DNA from: Gammaproteobacteria bacterium
GTDB lineage: Bacteria; Pseudomonadota; Gammaproteobacteria; HK1
Assembly: GCA_022824305.1 (NCBI GenBank)
Contig: JAJEAD010000033.1
Span: forward strand, 31,397-95,396
Length of the DNA stretch: 64,000 nucleotides
Reading direction: 5' to 3'
The notes beneath the pieces are model-generated. The model made no database searches. It was not told the origin of the DNA and was given only the letters and a program-made list of their open reading frames with translations. The stretch's first letter is position 1; the number at the start of each line of letters is the position of its first letter. Positions 9,270 to 18,269 of the stretch are shown here, in pieces. Both the position numbers and the translations under genes were made by a program.

Positions 9270-10676
9270 ATGAGCGCAGAGCAGCGCAGCCGGCTGGTCG
9301 TGGTGAGCAACCGCGTCGCCGCGACCACGAAGGGAGTGCGGGCGGGAGGGCTGGCGGTGGCCCTGCTCGACGCCCTGAAGGAGTCCGGAGGGCTGTGGTT
9401 CGGGTGGAGCGGAAAGGTCTCCGACAGCACGCGCGTCTCCACCCGGCAGATCGAACGCGGCCGCCTCTCCGCGGTGACCGCGGACCTGTCGAACGAGGAC
9501 TACGAGGAGTACTACAACGGGTTTGCGAACCGCACCCTGTGGCCGCTCTTCCACTACCGTACCGACCTCACCCGCTTCGACCGCGACGACTACCAGGGCT
9601 ACATCCGGGTCAACCAGCGCTTCGCGCACGCACTGAAGCCCCTGCTCAGGGCGGACGACCTGCTGTGGGTGCACGACTACCATCTCATCGGGTTCGGAGA
9701 AGAGCTGCGCCGGATGGGGGCGCAGCAGACGATGGGCTTCTTCCTGCACATCCCCTTCCCTTCTCCGGAGGTGCTCACCGCGCTGCCGGTGCACGACGTC
9801 CTCGTCCGGGCGCTCTTCGCCTACGACGTGCTCGGCTTCCAGAGCGAATCGGACCGTCGCAGCTTCCTCGACTTCGTCGCGACCGAGGCCGGGGGCCGCA
9901 TCGACCCGGAGGGGAGGGCGCACGCCTACGGTCGGCGGGTGGATACCGCGGTGTTTCCCATCGGCATCGATTCCTCGGAGTTCGCGCGTTACGCGGTCTC
10001 CGGCGAGGCGAAGACGCACGCCGGCCGCATGGCGAGAGTGCTGCGCGACCGCCTGGGCGTGATCGGCGTGGACCGCCTCGACTACACCAAGGGGCTGCCC
10101 GAGCGCTTCCGGGCTTTCGCCCGCTTCCTGGAGGCCTACCCGGAGAACCGCGGCCGCGTGAGCTTCGTGCAGCTCGCTCCGCCCTCACGGGCCGACGTAC
10201 CGGAGTACGTGGGCATCCGCCGCGAACTCGAGGGCCTCGCCGGCTCCATCAACGCGGAGTTCTCGGAGTTCGACTGGACCCCGCTGCGCTACATCAACCG
10301 CAGCTTCTCGCGCCGGGCGCTGGCCGGCATCTTCCGCCTCGCGCGGGTCGGCCTCGTCACCCCGCTGCGCGACGGCATGAACCTCATCGCCAAGGAGTTC
10401 GTTGCCGCGCAGGCGTCGCGCGATCCCGGCGTGCTGGTGCTGTCCCGATTCGCGGGCGCGGCGAGGCAGGGCGCCGACGGCGCGCTCATCGTGAACCCCT
10501 ACGACATCCAGGGCGTGGCGGACGCCGTGCACAGCGCGCTCGGCATGTCGCTCTCGGAACGCAAGGAACGCTGGCAATCGCTGATTGCCTCGGTACGCGA
10601 GCACGACGTCACCGCATGGCGCGAGAGCTTCGTGCGCAGACTGCAGGCCGCCCAGCGCGCGGACCGGCGCCACTGA
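9270..10676 (+). CDS. otsA: trehalose-6-phosphate synthase paralogue 2 (intact donor site)
   Basis: A 468-residue GT20 synthase, the same length as and very similar to the copy at 7020. Here the donor-binding motif is complete, [12 protein letters not shown] with R269 and K274, so this is the copy expected to make trehalose 6-phosphate from UDP-glucose and glucose 6-phosphate. Other conserved blocks are SRLVVVSNR near the N-terminus, WVHDYHL in the middle, and [16 protein letters not shown] plus SRFAGAA in the C-terminal Rossmann lobe. The ATG at 9270 lies 28 bases after the rhomboid gene. Differences between the copies are spread along the gene and are often synonymous, so the duplication is not brand new. 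Confidence 0.95.
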   Translation: MSAEQRSRLVVVSNRVAATTKGVRAGGLAVALLDALKESGGLWFGWSGKVSDSTRVSTRQIERGRLSAVTADLSNEDYEEYYNGFANRTLWPLFHYRTDLTRFDRDDYQGYIRVNQRFAHALKPLLRADDLLWVHDYHLIGFGEELRRMGAQQTMGFFLHIPFPSPEVLTALPVHDVLVRALFAYDVLGFQSESDRRSFLDFVATEAGGRIDPEGRAHAYGRRVDTAVFPIGIDSSEFARYAVSGEAKTHAGRMARVLRDRLGVIGVDRLDYTKGLPERFRAFARFLEAYPENRGRVSFVQLAPPSRADVPEYVGIRRELEGLAGSINAEFSEFDWTPLRYINRSFSRRALAGIFRLARVGLVTPLRDGMNLIAKEFVAAQASRDPGVLVLSRFAGAARQGADGALIVNPYDIQGVADAVHSALGMSLSERKERWQSLIASVREHDVTAWRESFVRRLQAAQRADRRH

Positions 10677-10689
10677 GCGGCGACCGGCC

Positions 10690-10864
10690 TGACGCCGGAG
10701 GACCAGGGGGGAGCCGCCCCTTCCGGCGTCCGCGACGCGAGCCGCTTCAGCCGCTCGAGGCTCGCCCAGGTCCACAAGGTCTCGGCCGTCCCGAAGCGCT
10801 CGTAGCCGAGAATGTACCTGGCCACGGTCCAGCCCTCGTGCTCATCGCCGATCCGCTGGTCCAC
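10690..10864 (-). pseudogene. acyl-CoA dehydrogenase remnant
   Basis: The minus-strand frame starting near 10864 reads GDEHEGWTVARYILGYER and then SLERLKRLA. This resembles the middle segment of acyl-CoA dehydrogenases (the G-E-x-x-x-G-W-x-x-A-K/R-x-L-L-x-x-E-R region). Only about 55 codons are recognisable; a stop precedes the segment and the following sequence has no family match. It therefore looks like a short relic of a deleted gene in the 247-base gap between the second otsA and the RidA gene. It is too short to be functional. A chance resemblance is possible but unlikely, given the run of conserved positions. Confidence 0.45.
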
Positions 10865-10923
10865 CGTCGAAGTTCAAGAGGGGCTCCCGGGCCCGCCGGG
10901 CGGGAAAGCGTGCCCTTCCCCGC

Positions 10924-12159
10924 TCACGGCGTGCTGCCGCGCTTCATCGCGAAGGCGTCGATCTCCACCATCATTGCGTCGTAGGCGAGCACCGGCACGG
11001 GAATGCCGGTGGTGGCGGGACCGGGGTCGCGGAAGTACGACGAGCGAATCGGAAGATTGGCGTGCAGGGCCTCCGCCCCGCAGTCTCCCGCGTAGATCGC
11101 GATGACCTTGCACACGTCCTCGTAGCCCGCCCCGAGCGCCTCGAGGATGGTGCCGATGTGGACCATCGCCTGGTGGGTCTGCGCGGAGAGATCGCCGGGA
11201 TGCACCGCCTGCCCCCGCTTGTCGAGCGATACCTGCCCGCCGGTGAAGATCATCTCCTCGCATTGCAGCCCGTGCTTGTAGGGCAGATGCACGTGCCAGT
11301 CCCACAGCGAATCGGGCCACACGTGCCGGCGGGGAAGGCGGCGGCCGTCCTCGCCCCGCATCGCCACCACCGCAATCTTGATCTTGACATCGTCATGCGC
11401 GTGCCGCGGCACCGGGATACCGGTGGCGGCGGGACCCGGTTCCCGGAAGTGCGCGGCGCAGGCGAGCGCGGCGGGCTCGAAGTCCGCAATCCCGACATCG
11501 CCGGCGTACCATCGATTGAGCTTCACCACGTCGTCGAAGTCCGCGCCGAATCCCGCGAGCACCCTCTCCACCTGGCGCATCACCTGGCGCGTCTGGGCGA
11601 CGATGTCGCCCGGATGCAGCACGCCGCCCGCCGCATCGACGGGCGACTGGGCCGAGACGAAGATCATCCGGCCGCTGCGCACGCCCGGGCAGAAGGGCGC
11701 GGGCAGGGGCGACGCCCCATGCGCCTCCGCGAAGCTTCGAAGGGTCCGCTCGCCGTTCTCGCGGCGCATCGCGTAGCCCTCGATCTCGACCTCGAGCCCT
11801 TCGTAGGCGAGGTAGGGCACGGGCACCGCGCTCACCGCGGGGCGTGCGCCGCGCGGCAGGCAGTCGCCGACCGCGGCGAGGAATGCGCTCTCGTCGACGC
11901 TGCCGTCGTTCACGTAGAAGCAGTGCAGAACGACGAGGTCCTCGAGATCGCAGTCCAGCCCCTCGAGCACCCGGCCGAAGTGAGCCATCACGCTGCGGAT
12001 CTGCGCGCCGAGGTCGCCCGGGTTGCACACCGCTCCTTCCGGCGTCAGATCCACCTGTCCGCCGACCCACACCATCTCTCCGCAGCGCACGCCGTGCTTG
12101 TGCGTCACGTCGATCGGCCAGTTCCAGTGGCCTTCCGGCCATGTGTGGCGCTTCTCCAC
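10924..12159 (-). CDS. triple RidA (YjgF/YER057c) domain protein
   Basis: A 411-residue protein built from three tandem RidA-like domains at about 1-130, 140-270 and 277-411. Each carries a recognisable M-x-F/W-x-x-G-Q/A-x-x-x-D/S strand, an H-P-G-D-(I/L) turn and a final (V/I)-x-I-(E/A)-x-x-A-M strand. RidA proteins are normally single-domain trimers that deaminate reactive enamines/imines from PLP enzymes, using an arginine. Only domain 1 keeps an arginine at the expected place (ARPAVS); domains 2 and 3 read PAATG and PATTG. The chain may be a covalent pseudo-trimer with one active site, or a ligand-binding protein. The GTG start at 12159 overlaps the pth stop by one base, indicating translational coupling. 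Confidence 0.85.
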   Translation of the reverse strand: MEKRHTWPEGHWNWPIDVTHKHGVRCGEMVWVGGQVDLTPEGAVCNPGDLGAQIRSVMAHFGRVLEGLDCDLEDLVVLHCFYVNDGSVDESAFLAAVGDCLPRGARPAVSAVPVPYLAYEGLEVEIEGYAMRRENGERTLRSFAEAHGASPLPAPFCPGVRSGRMIFVSAQSPVDAAGGVLHPGDIVAQTRQVMRQVERVLAGFGADFDDVVKLNRWYAGDVGIADFEPAALACAAHFREPGPAATGIPVPRHAHDDVKIKIAVVAMRGEDGRRLPRRHVWPDSLWDWHVHLPYKHGLQCEEMIFTGGQVSLDKRGQAVHPGDLSAQTHQAMVHIGTILEALGAGYEDVCKVIAIYAGDCGAEALHANLPIRSSYFRDPGPATTGIPVPVLAYDAMMVEIDAFAMKRGSTP

Positions 12160-12785
12160 TACCCGGCCTCCCCTTCTTCACGCCGCTCCTCGTCCACTCT
12201 ACTACGGGTGTGGAGCACGTTCATCGCGGGTTCGAGGTTGCCGCCGATCATCGACTCGAAGTGCGACAGCGCGCGCTCTATCGCCTCGTCGATGAGCGTC
12301 TGCTCGGCCGCGGGAGCCCGCTGCAGAACGTAGCCGATCACCTGCGAAGCCGTTCCGGGGTGGCCCACCCCTATGCGCACGCGCGAGAAGGCGCGACTGC
12401 CCAGGCTCGGCACGATGTCCTCGAGGCCCCGGTGCCCTCCGGTGCCGCCGCCGCGCTTGAGGCGCACGATGCCGGGAGGAAGGTCGATCTCGTCGTGCGC
12501 GACGAGGATCCCCGCCGCCGGGACGCGGAAGTAGTGCGACAGCGCGGAGAGCGCCCGGCCGCTGTGGTTCATGAAGGTGCCCGGCTTCAGCAGGCGCAGG
12601 GTCCGCGAATCGAGGCGAAGGAGCGCGACCTCTCCGGAGAAACGGGAGGAAGATTTGAAGTCCGCCCGGTAGCGTTCGGCGAGGCGCTCGACGAAGCGGA
12701 ATCCCGCATTGTGCCGGGTGTCGGCGTAACGAAGGCCCGGATTGCCGAGACCGGCAACCACGGAGAATGGCGGGTGCTCGGGCAC
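12159..12785 (-). CDS. pth: peptidyl-tRNA hydrolase
   Basis: A 208-residue enzyme that releases tRNA from stalled peptidyl-tRNA. Family signatures are the N-terminal VVAGLGNPG (N15), the catalytic histidine H25 in DTRHNAGFRF, KPGTFMN (N73) and HDEIDLPPG (D98), followed by KRGGGTGGHRGL. Length and motifs are those of bacterial Pth. It lies downstream of the ribosomal L25 gene on the minus strand, the usual gammaproteobacterial order prs-rplY-pth. The usual next gene, ychF, is replaced here by the triple RidA gene, whose start overlaps this stop codon by one base. Confidence 0.96.
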   Translation of the reverse strand: MPEHPPFSVVAGLGNPGLRYADTRHNAGFRFVERLAERYRADFKSSSRFSGEVALLRLDSRTLRLLKPGTFMNHSGRALSALSHYFRVPAAGILVAHDEIDLPPGIVRLKRGGGTGGHRGLEDIVPSLGSRAFSRVRIGVGHPGTASQVIGYVLQRAPAAEQTLIDEAIERALSHFESMIGGNLEPAMNVLHTRSRVDEERREEGEAG

Positions 12786-12837
12786 GACCTGCGCGGCGCC
12801 GGCCGACGAGATAGCCGGCGCGGGCCGCTTCGCCGGC

Positions 12838-13524
12838 CTAGTCTTCGCCGCCGCCGTCCGGCGGGGCCCCTTCGGCCTCCGTTCCCGCCGCCGGAGCGCC
12901 CTCGTCCTCGGCGATCTCCTCGCCCTCGTCCTCCCCCAGGACCTCCAGCTTCTGTGGATGCTGGACCGTGACCACCGGCTGGTCGTTCTCGGGATCGTGC
13001 ACGAGCGGCATCAGGCGCACCCGATCCGGCATCGCCAGATCGGAGAGATGCAGGGAGTCGCCGACGTCGAGGCCGGACATGTCCACCTCGATGAACTCGG
13101 GAAGATCCCTCGGAAGGCACCCGATCTCGACATCCACCATCAGGTGGCTGATGACGCCCCCGTGCCGCTTTCCCGGAGAGTCGGCTTCGTTGATGAAGTG
13201 CAGGGGCACACGCATGTGCAGCTCCTCGGTGCTGCTCACGCGCTGCAGGTCCACGTGCAGGACCTGGCTGGTGGCCGGATCGCGCTGCAGATCCTTGACC
13301 ACCGCCTGCGCCTCCTCTCCGTCCACCTTGACCGCGAGGATGTGAGAGAAGAACGCTTCGTTCTCCATCTGCTTTCCGATTCGGCTCGCTTCCATGGACA
13401 GCGACACGGGCTCCTTGCCGGCCCCGTAGAGGACGCCGGGCACTCTGCCCGCACGGCGCAGCCGCCGGCTTGCTCCCTTGCCGAGCGCACTGCGCGGCTC
13501 GGCGACGACTTCGAACTGGTTCAT
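12838..13524 (-). CDS. rplY: 50S ribosomal protein L25/general stress protein Ctc
   Basis: A 228-residue long-form L25 (TL5/Ctc type) that binds 5S rRNA. The N-terminal L25 domain covers about residues 4-92 (GKGASRRLRRAGRVPGVLYG), the C-terminal beta domain about 100-185, and an acidic Asp/Glu/Ala/Gly-rich tail follows residue 195. I chose the ATG at 13524 (MNQFEV) because GGAGCGG precedes it at normal spacing; an in-frame ATG five codons upstream at 13539 is possible. It follows prs with a gap of 17 bases and precedes pth, so the three genes are probably co-transcribed. Confidence 0.95.
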   Translation of the reverse strand: MNQFEVVAEPRSALGKGASRRLRRAGRVPGVLYGAGKEPVSLSMEASRIGKQMENEAFFSHILAVKVDGEEAQAVVKDLQRDPATSQVLHVDLQRVSSTEELHMRVPLHFINEADSPGKRHGGVISHLMVDVEIGCLPRDLPEFIEVDMSGLDVGDSLHLSDLAMPDRVRLMPLVHDPENDQPVVTVQHPQKLEVLGEDEGEEIAEDEGAPAAGTEAEGAPPDGGGED

Positions 13525-13541
13525 GCTCCGCTCCGTCATTC

Positions 13542-14480
13542 TCAATCCATGAACAATTCTCCGATCGACTCTTCCTCGTTCACGCGGCGCATGCTCTCCG
13601 CGAGCAGCTCGGCGACGCTGAGCTGGCGGATACGCGGGCATTGCGATGCGCGCTCGTCGAGGGGGATGGTGTCGCTCACCACCAGCTCGTCGAGATCGGA
13701 CTCTTCGATGCGCTCGACCGCGGGGCCGGAGAGCACCGGATGCGTACAGTAGGCGACGACGCGTTTCGCCCCTTGCGCCTTCAACGCCACCGCGGCGTTG
13801 CACAGAGTGCCGGCGGTATCGGCGATGTCGTCCACGATCACGCAACTGCGGCCGTCGACGTCGCCGATGATGTTCATCACCTCCGCCTCGTTCTCGCGCG
13901 GGCGTCGCTTGTCGATGATCGCGAGGTCGGCGTCGTCCAGCCGTTTCGCGAGCGCCCGTGCGCGGACCACTCCGCCGACGTCGGGCGAGACGACCATGTG
14001 GTCGGCGTGCCAATGCCGGTAGACGTCACCCAGCAACACGGGCGAGGCGTAGATGTTGTCGACCGGAATGTTGAAGAAACCCTGGATCTGGTCGGCGTGG
14101 AGGTCCATGGTGAGCACGCGGTCCGCGCCCGCCTCCGAGATCATGTCGGCCACCACCTTGGCCGATATGGACACGCGGGCCGCCCGCGGGCGGCGGTCCT
14201 GGCGCGCGTATCCGAAGTACGGGATCACCGCCGTCACGCGCGCCGCCGAGGAGCGGCGTACCGCGTCGATCATCACCAGCAGCTCCATGAGGTTCTCGTT
14301 GACGGGGCTGCAGGTCGGCTGCACGACGAAGACGTCCTGGCCACGCACCGAGTCGATGATCTCCACCATCACCTCCCCGTCGCTGAATCGTCCGACGACG
14401 GCGCGGGAAAGCGAAATGTTGAGGCGGCGGACGATGTCCTCGGCGAGCGAGCGATTGGCATTGCCCGAGAACACCATCAT
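13542..14480 (-). CDS. prs: ribose-phosphate pyrophosphokinase
   Basis: A 312-residue PRPP synthase making phosphoribosyl pyrophosphate from ribose 5-phosphate and ATP for nucleotide, His and Trp synthesis. It aligns with E. coli Prs throughout: [37 protein letters not shown], and the PRPP loop [12 protein letters not shown] chose the ATG at 14480 (MMVFSGNA), which matches the family start and length. The frame extends 27 codons upstream to a GTG at 14561, but that has no Shine-Dalgarno and no family similarity. It sits just after tRNA-Gln on the same strand, a conserved gammaproteobacterial arrangement. Confidence 0.96.
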   Translation of the reverse strand: MMVFSGNANRSLAEDIVRRLNISLSRAVVGRFSDGEVMVEIIDSVRGQDVFVVQPTCSPVNENLMELLVMIDAVRRSSAARVTAVIPYFGYARQDRRPRAARVSISAKVVADMISEAGADRVLTMDLHADQIQGFFNIPVDNIYASPVLLGDVYRHWHADHMVVSPDVGGVVRARALAKRLDDADLAIIDKRRPRENEAEVMNIIGDVDGRSCVIVDDIADTAGTLCNAAVALKAQGAKRVVAYCTHPVLSGPAVERIEESDLDELVVSDTIPLDERASQCPRIRQLSVAELLAESMRRVNEEESIGELFMD

Positions 14481-14589
14481 CCGATCGAGCACCCCGGACC
14501 GGCGTTCCACCGAGTGGGGCTCCGCATGCAGAAAGCGGGTGTTGTACTGCCGTTCGTTCACTTTAGGGTGGGCCCGTGGCTGAGGGCAT

Positions 14590-14664
14590 TGGCTGGGGTG
14601 CCAGGATTCGAACCTGGGAATGCGGGAGTCAAAGTCCCGTGCCTTACCACTTGGCTACACCCCA
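14590..14664 (-). tRNA. tRNA-Gln (anticodon TTG)
   Basis: A 75-nucleotide cloverleaf on the minus strand with encoded CCA. The acceptor stem is TGGGGTG pairing with CACCCCA. The anticodon arm CGGGA-CTTTGAC-TCCCG gives anticodon TTG. The T arm is CCAGG-TTCGAAT-CCTGG, and the D-arm region is TAGCCAAGTGGTAAGGCA. The specificity is glutamine. Its position between ispE and prs is the classic gammaproteobacterial one. It was folded by eye, and all four arms close. Confidence 0.97.
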
Positions 14665-14699
14665 GGGGCAGAAGGTCGCATGGCGGGGGACGGCGGCGC

Positions 14700-15596
14700 T
14701 CACTCCCCGCCGGCGCGGGCGATGAGAGGAGAGCGGTTCACGCCCCGGCACACGAATCCTTGCCATCCCGCCGGCAGTCTCAGCAGCAAGTTCTTTCCCT
14801 CCTCCGCGTCCACGTCCGCAAGCGGCACGAACACCGCTCCGCCGGTCCCCGTCATGCGCGGCCTCCCGAAGCGGGCGAGGCGCTCCATCGCCCCTTCCAC
14901 CTGCGGATACCGCTTCCGAGTGACCGCTTCGCAATCGTTTACGCTGCGTTCGAGCAGCGACCGTATGGACGGCCCGCGAGCGTTCTCCGGCCACCCGTCC
15001 GAAATGAAGTCGGACATTTTCACGGGCGCCCTGTGTCGTGTCAACGCGGGGGCGGAGAAGATCTCCGCCGTGGACACCCGGCAGGGCGGCACGAGAAGCA
15101 CGTACCGGGGCTCCTCCAGAATCACGGGATGCAGCCGGTCCCCGACTCCCTCCGCCCAGGCGGCCTGACCACGTACGAACACCGGCACGTCGGCTCCGAG
15201 CCGCCTGCCCAGTTCGGCGAGGCGCTCGATGCCGAGCTCCAGATCCCAGAGCCGGTCCAGCGCTACCAGGGTGGTCGCGGCGTCGGAGCTCCCCCCGCCC
15301 AGGCCGCTCCCCGCGGGAACCCGCTTGGAGATGGCGATATCCACCCCCCGCCGGACTCCCGCCGCCTCGCGCAGCAGAGAGGCGGCGCGGACCGCGAGAT
15401 CGCGATCATCAGGCCATCCGGGATCCGCTCCGATCCGCCGGACCCGCCCTTCCCGGTTCGGAGTGAAGGCAATCTCGTCACCCAGATCGAGAAACTGAAA
15501 CAGGGTCTGCAGATCGTGGTATCCGTCCGCCCGGCGACCCAGCACGTGCAGAAAGAGGTTGATCTTCGCCGGCGCCGGCCAGCTCTCCTCTCCCAC
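14700..15596 (-). CDS. ispE: 4-diphosphocytidyl-2-C-methyl-D-erythritol kinase
   Basis: A 298-residue GHMP kinase of the non-mevalonate (MEP) isoprenoid pathway. The N-terminal PAPAKINLFLHVLGRRADGYH block contains the catalytic lysine (K11). The ATP-binding loop PAGSGLGGGSSDAA is at 94-107, and the catalytic aspartate is in LGADVPVF (D136). The C-terminal MTGTGGAVF is the third GHMP motif. The start is a GTG at 15596, four bases after the lolB stop. It precedes tRNA-Gln and prs on the same strand, the standard lolB-ispE-tRNA-prs order. Confidence 0.95.
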   Translation of the reverse strand: MGEESWPAPAKINLFLHVLGRRADGYHDLQTLFQFLDLGDEIAFTPNREGRVRRIGADPGWPDDRDLAVRAASLLREAAGVRRGVDIAISKRVPAGSGLGGGSSDAATTLVALDRLWDLELGIERLAELGRRLGADVPVFVRGQAAWAEGVGDRLHPVILEEPRYVLLVPPCRVSTAEIFSAPALTRHRAPVKMSDFISDGWPENARGPSIRSLLERSVNDCEAVTRKRYPQVEGAMERLARFGRPRMTGTGGAVFVPLADVDAEEGKNLLLRLPAGWQGFVCRGVNRSPLIARAGGE

Positions 15597-15599
15597 CCG

Positions 15600-16202
15600 T
15601 CAATCCTCGATCGTCCAGTCGCCCACCACCAGACGGGCCTCGAGCTCCGCGCGATCGAAGTCGAGGCGCTCCGGCAGAACCAGGTCCCCGATGTCCGAGT
15701 AGCGCCGGTAGACGATGCGCCACCCGGACTGCAGGAGCAGCGAAGGTCGGCCCTGGTGGTCGAGCTCCAGCCGCTCGACGGGCGCTCCCGGAGCGGTGAT
15801 GCCGAGCACCCAGTATCGCAGGCCATGCAGGGGAAAGGACCACCCCATGCGTTCCTGCAACAGGGACTCGGGAGAATCGGCGTGATGGACGCCGTCCCGG
15901 TCGAGTAGATCCACGCCCGCGGGTCCGCCCCGAAGCTCGACCGCGGCCTCTCCGATCAGTCCGCCCAGGCGGATTCGGTACTCGTCCCCGTCCTGCCTCC
16001 ACCGGACACGGGCATTCAGGGCATCCCGCGAGGTACGCAGCGCGAGTCGCCCGCTGAAGCCGAAACGCGTGATGGTGGAGATCCTGTCGCGCCGCTGCTC
16101 CCACCGCACAGGGCCGTCGGGGGCAGAGCGGGGCAGGTACCCGCAACCCGGAAGCATCGCGACCGCGAGCAGGAGGAAGCGCCGGCGCGAGCGTCCGGGC
16201 AT
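15600..16202 (-). CDS. lolB: outer-membrane lipoprotein localisation protein LolB
   Basis: A 200-residue lipoprotein that inserts lipoproteins delivered by LolA into the inner leaflet of the outer membrane. The ATG at 16202 gives a lipoprotein signal: basic residues, then FLLLAVAMLPGC with the lipobox cysteine at residue 20. A GAGG sequence lies just upstream. The frame stays open further to 16268, which would bury the signal peptide. The body carries the LolB-like pattern (FGFSGRLALRTSRDALNARVRWRQ near the start, GWSFPLHGLRYWVLG in the middle). Primary conservation in LolB is weak, but the position directly before ispE supports the call. Confidence 0.88.
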   Translation of the reverse strand: MPGRSRRRFLLLAVAMLPGCGYLPRSAPDGPVRWEQRRDRISTITRFGFSGRLALRTSRDALNARVRWRQDGDEYRIRLGGLIGEAAVELRGGPAGVDLLDRDGVHHADSPESLLQERMGWSFPLHGLRYWVLGITAPGAPVERLELDHQGRPSLLLQSGWRIVYRRYSDIGDLVLPERLDFDRAELEARLVVGDWTIED

Positions 16203-16274
16203 TCCGGCCTCAACGACCGGAGCGCCCGGTCCCGTCGCGTCGCTCGGCATCCTCGCTCGGGCTCGCAAGTGTCT

Positions 16275-18047
16275 CTACAGACCGAAGCGTTGCTTGACGT
16301 CCAGAAGTCTCTTGTCGTCGGGGTCGGCTTCGAGCGCATTGCCCCATACCGTCCGGGCCGTCTCCCGGTCTCCCATGGTCCAGAGCACTTCTCCGAGATG
16401 CGCCGCGATCTCCGGATCCGCACCGAGCTGCATCGCGCGCCACAGGAAGCTGAGCGCCTCTTCGAAGCGCCCCATGCGAAACATCACCCAGCCCATGCTG
16501 TCCACGATGTAGTGGCTGTCGGGCTCGAGCTCATACGCACGCTTGATGAGGCGATAGGCCTCGTCGAGACGATCCGTGCGGTCGGCGAGGGTGTAGCCCA
16601 GCGCATTGAGGGCGTTGGCGTGGTTGGGGTCGCGCTCGATGATGGCGCTGAAGTCGCGCTCCGCCGTCGCAAGATCGTCGAGCTCCACCGCGAGCATCGC
16701 GCGGGCGTAGAGCAGATTGGCGTCCTCGGGCCACTCCTCGAGCGCGGCATCGTAGACTTCCATCGCGTCGTCGAAACGGGAGTGGCGCACGAGGATGTCC
16801 ACTTCCACGCCGTAGAGGCGCATCACCTCGTTCGCGTTGCGCCCGTGCAGCGCGTGCAGGCGGGAGCGGGCCTCGTCCACGCGCCCCGCCTCGGACAACA
16901 GGACGGCAGTGCGGAGCTGCGCGTTCATCCGATTGTCGCCCCGAAGGACCCGATCGTAGGCGACGAGGGCCGCATCGGGATCCTGCCGCGCTTCCGCGAT
17001 CCGGCCGAGGTAGTACCAGGCAGCGTCCCGCCGCTCGATACTGCGCGTGAGCACTTCGAAGTGTTCCGCCGCCCGGTCGAAGACCCGCGTCTGGAACAGG
17101 ACCAGTCCCAGCGCATGGCGCACGTCCTCGTTGCCGGTGTCTGCCTCGAGCACAAGCTCGAAGTGCGAGCGCGCTTCCTCGAAGCGTCTTGCGTCCACGA
17201 GCAGGCGCGCGTAGGTCATTCGCAGCATGGCGGATGCGGGGCGCTCGGCAAGCGCGCTCTCCAGCACCCGCAGAGCCCGCGGCAGGTCGTTGCGCCGGTG
17301 GTGGATGCGCGCCAGGAGCACGGTCGCGTGTTCATTGCCGGAATCGAGCGCGAGCACGCGCTCGAACGCACGTTCCGCCCGGCCGAACTCTCCCACGCGG
17401 GCAAGAAGCCGGCCAAAGGTGAGGTGCGCCTGGGCGACGTCCGCGTGCTCCGCGACGAGCGCCTCCATCGCGCCCACCGTGCTGTCGCGGGAGGCGCGGG
17501 AGGCGGAGCCCTTCTTCTCCAGCTCGCGCAGCAGGATTTCGCTCACCCTCCGCAACCCGGCGCCGGGGAACTCGACCTCCGCCGCCGCGGCGACCGCGCG
17601 CAACACCTCCACCGCTTCGTCGAGCGCACCGGCGCGAATCAGGAGAAGCGCGCGAAACTCATCGGGCTCCCGGCTGTCCGGAGCGAGCTCCGACCACAGC
17701 GCTACCGCCTCGAGGCCTCCCCGGGTATCGCCGGAAGACATCGCGATGTGCACCGCACGCTGCGCCGCCTTGCGATCCGCGTACCGCTTCGCCACTTCGA
17801 GGTAGTTCCGAAAGGCGAGCGAGAGCTCGCCCCGCCGCTCCGCGAGCTCGGCCACGAGCAGGAGGTAGAGCGCGTCGCGGCTGAAGGAGGGAGCGGCAAT
17901 CGAAGTCGCGGGTGCGGCCTCGGAGGACTCCGCGACGTCCTCGGCGGGCACCGTGACACAGCCCCCCACGACCACGCCCGCGAGCACGAACCCGAGCCAT
18001 GGTCGGCGATGCGCGTCGGAGTATCGGGGTATGATGCGGTTACGCAT
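16275..18047 (-). CDS. tetratricopeptide-repeat lipoprotein
   Basis: A 590-residue protein with an N-terminal signal ending in the lipobox LAGVVVGGC (cysteine near residue 30), followed by repeated helical pairs typical of TPR domains along most of its length (for example ALNALGYTLADRTDRLDEAYRLIKRA). It is expected at the inner face of the outer membrane as a scaffold. A TPR protein in this exact position, upstream of lolB, is conserved in pseudomonads and relatives, but its function is not established. The ATG at 18047 is divergent from prfA across 222 bases that should hold both promoters. It lies 72 bases before lolB. Confidence 0.85.
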   Translation of the reverse strand: MRNRIIPRYSDAHRRPWLGFVLAGVVVGGCVTVPAEDVAESSEAAPATSIAAPSFSRDALYLLLVAELAERRGELSLAFRNYLEVAKRYADRKAAQRAVHIAMSSGDTRGGLEAVALWSELAPDSREPDEFRALLLIRAGALDEAVEVLRAVAAAAEVEFPGAGLRRVSEILLRELEKKGSASRASRDSTVGAMEALVAEHADVAQAHLTFGRLLARVGEFGRAERAFERVLALDSGNEHATVLLARIHHRRNDLPRALRVLESALAERPASAMLRMTYARLLVDARRFEEARSHFELVLEADTGNEDVRHALGLVLFQTRVFDRAAEHFEVLTRSIERRDAAWYYLGRIAEARQDPDAALVAYDRVLRGDNRMNAQLRTAVLLSEAGRVDEARSRLHALHGRNANEVMRLYGVEVDILVRHSRFDDAMEVYDAALEEWPEDANLLYARAMLAVELDDLATAERDFSAIIERDPNHANALNALGYTLADRTDRLDEAYRLIKRAYELEPDSHYIVDSMGWVMFRMGRFEEALSFLWRAMQLGADPEIAAHLGEVLWTMGDRETARTVWGNALEADPDDKRLLDVKQRFGL

Positions 18048-18269
18048 GTGGGCCGGTACGGGTAGCGGGGCTGCGGGGACGGCGGCACCCCTGGCGTTCG
18101 CCGAATTGCCGGAAGCGACGGGAAGGCGCCCGCCCGCCCACTATAGCGCGGGGCGTCGGCCCAGAGTATGTTCGGAGGCCGACGGAGCGGGAAAGCCCCG
18201 GTATCGCGCATCCCCTGTCGCTTCGATCCGCCGGCATGCGCACCATGAAACCCCGGAGGAGTGGGGATC

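Noticed and set aside
14480..14561. 27-codon N-terminal extension of prs from a GTG
   Set aside because: There is no Shine-Dalgarno, and the family N-terminus and length fit the ATG at 14480.
13470..15908. An 800-codon plus-strand open frame across prs, tRNA-Gln, ispE and lolB
   Set aside because: It would run through a tRNA gene and three conserved minus-strand genes; its composition is typical of a reverse-frame shadow.
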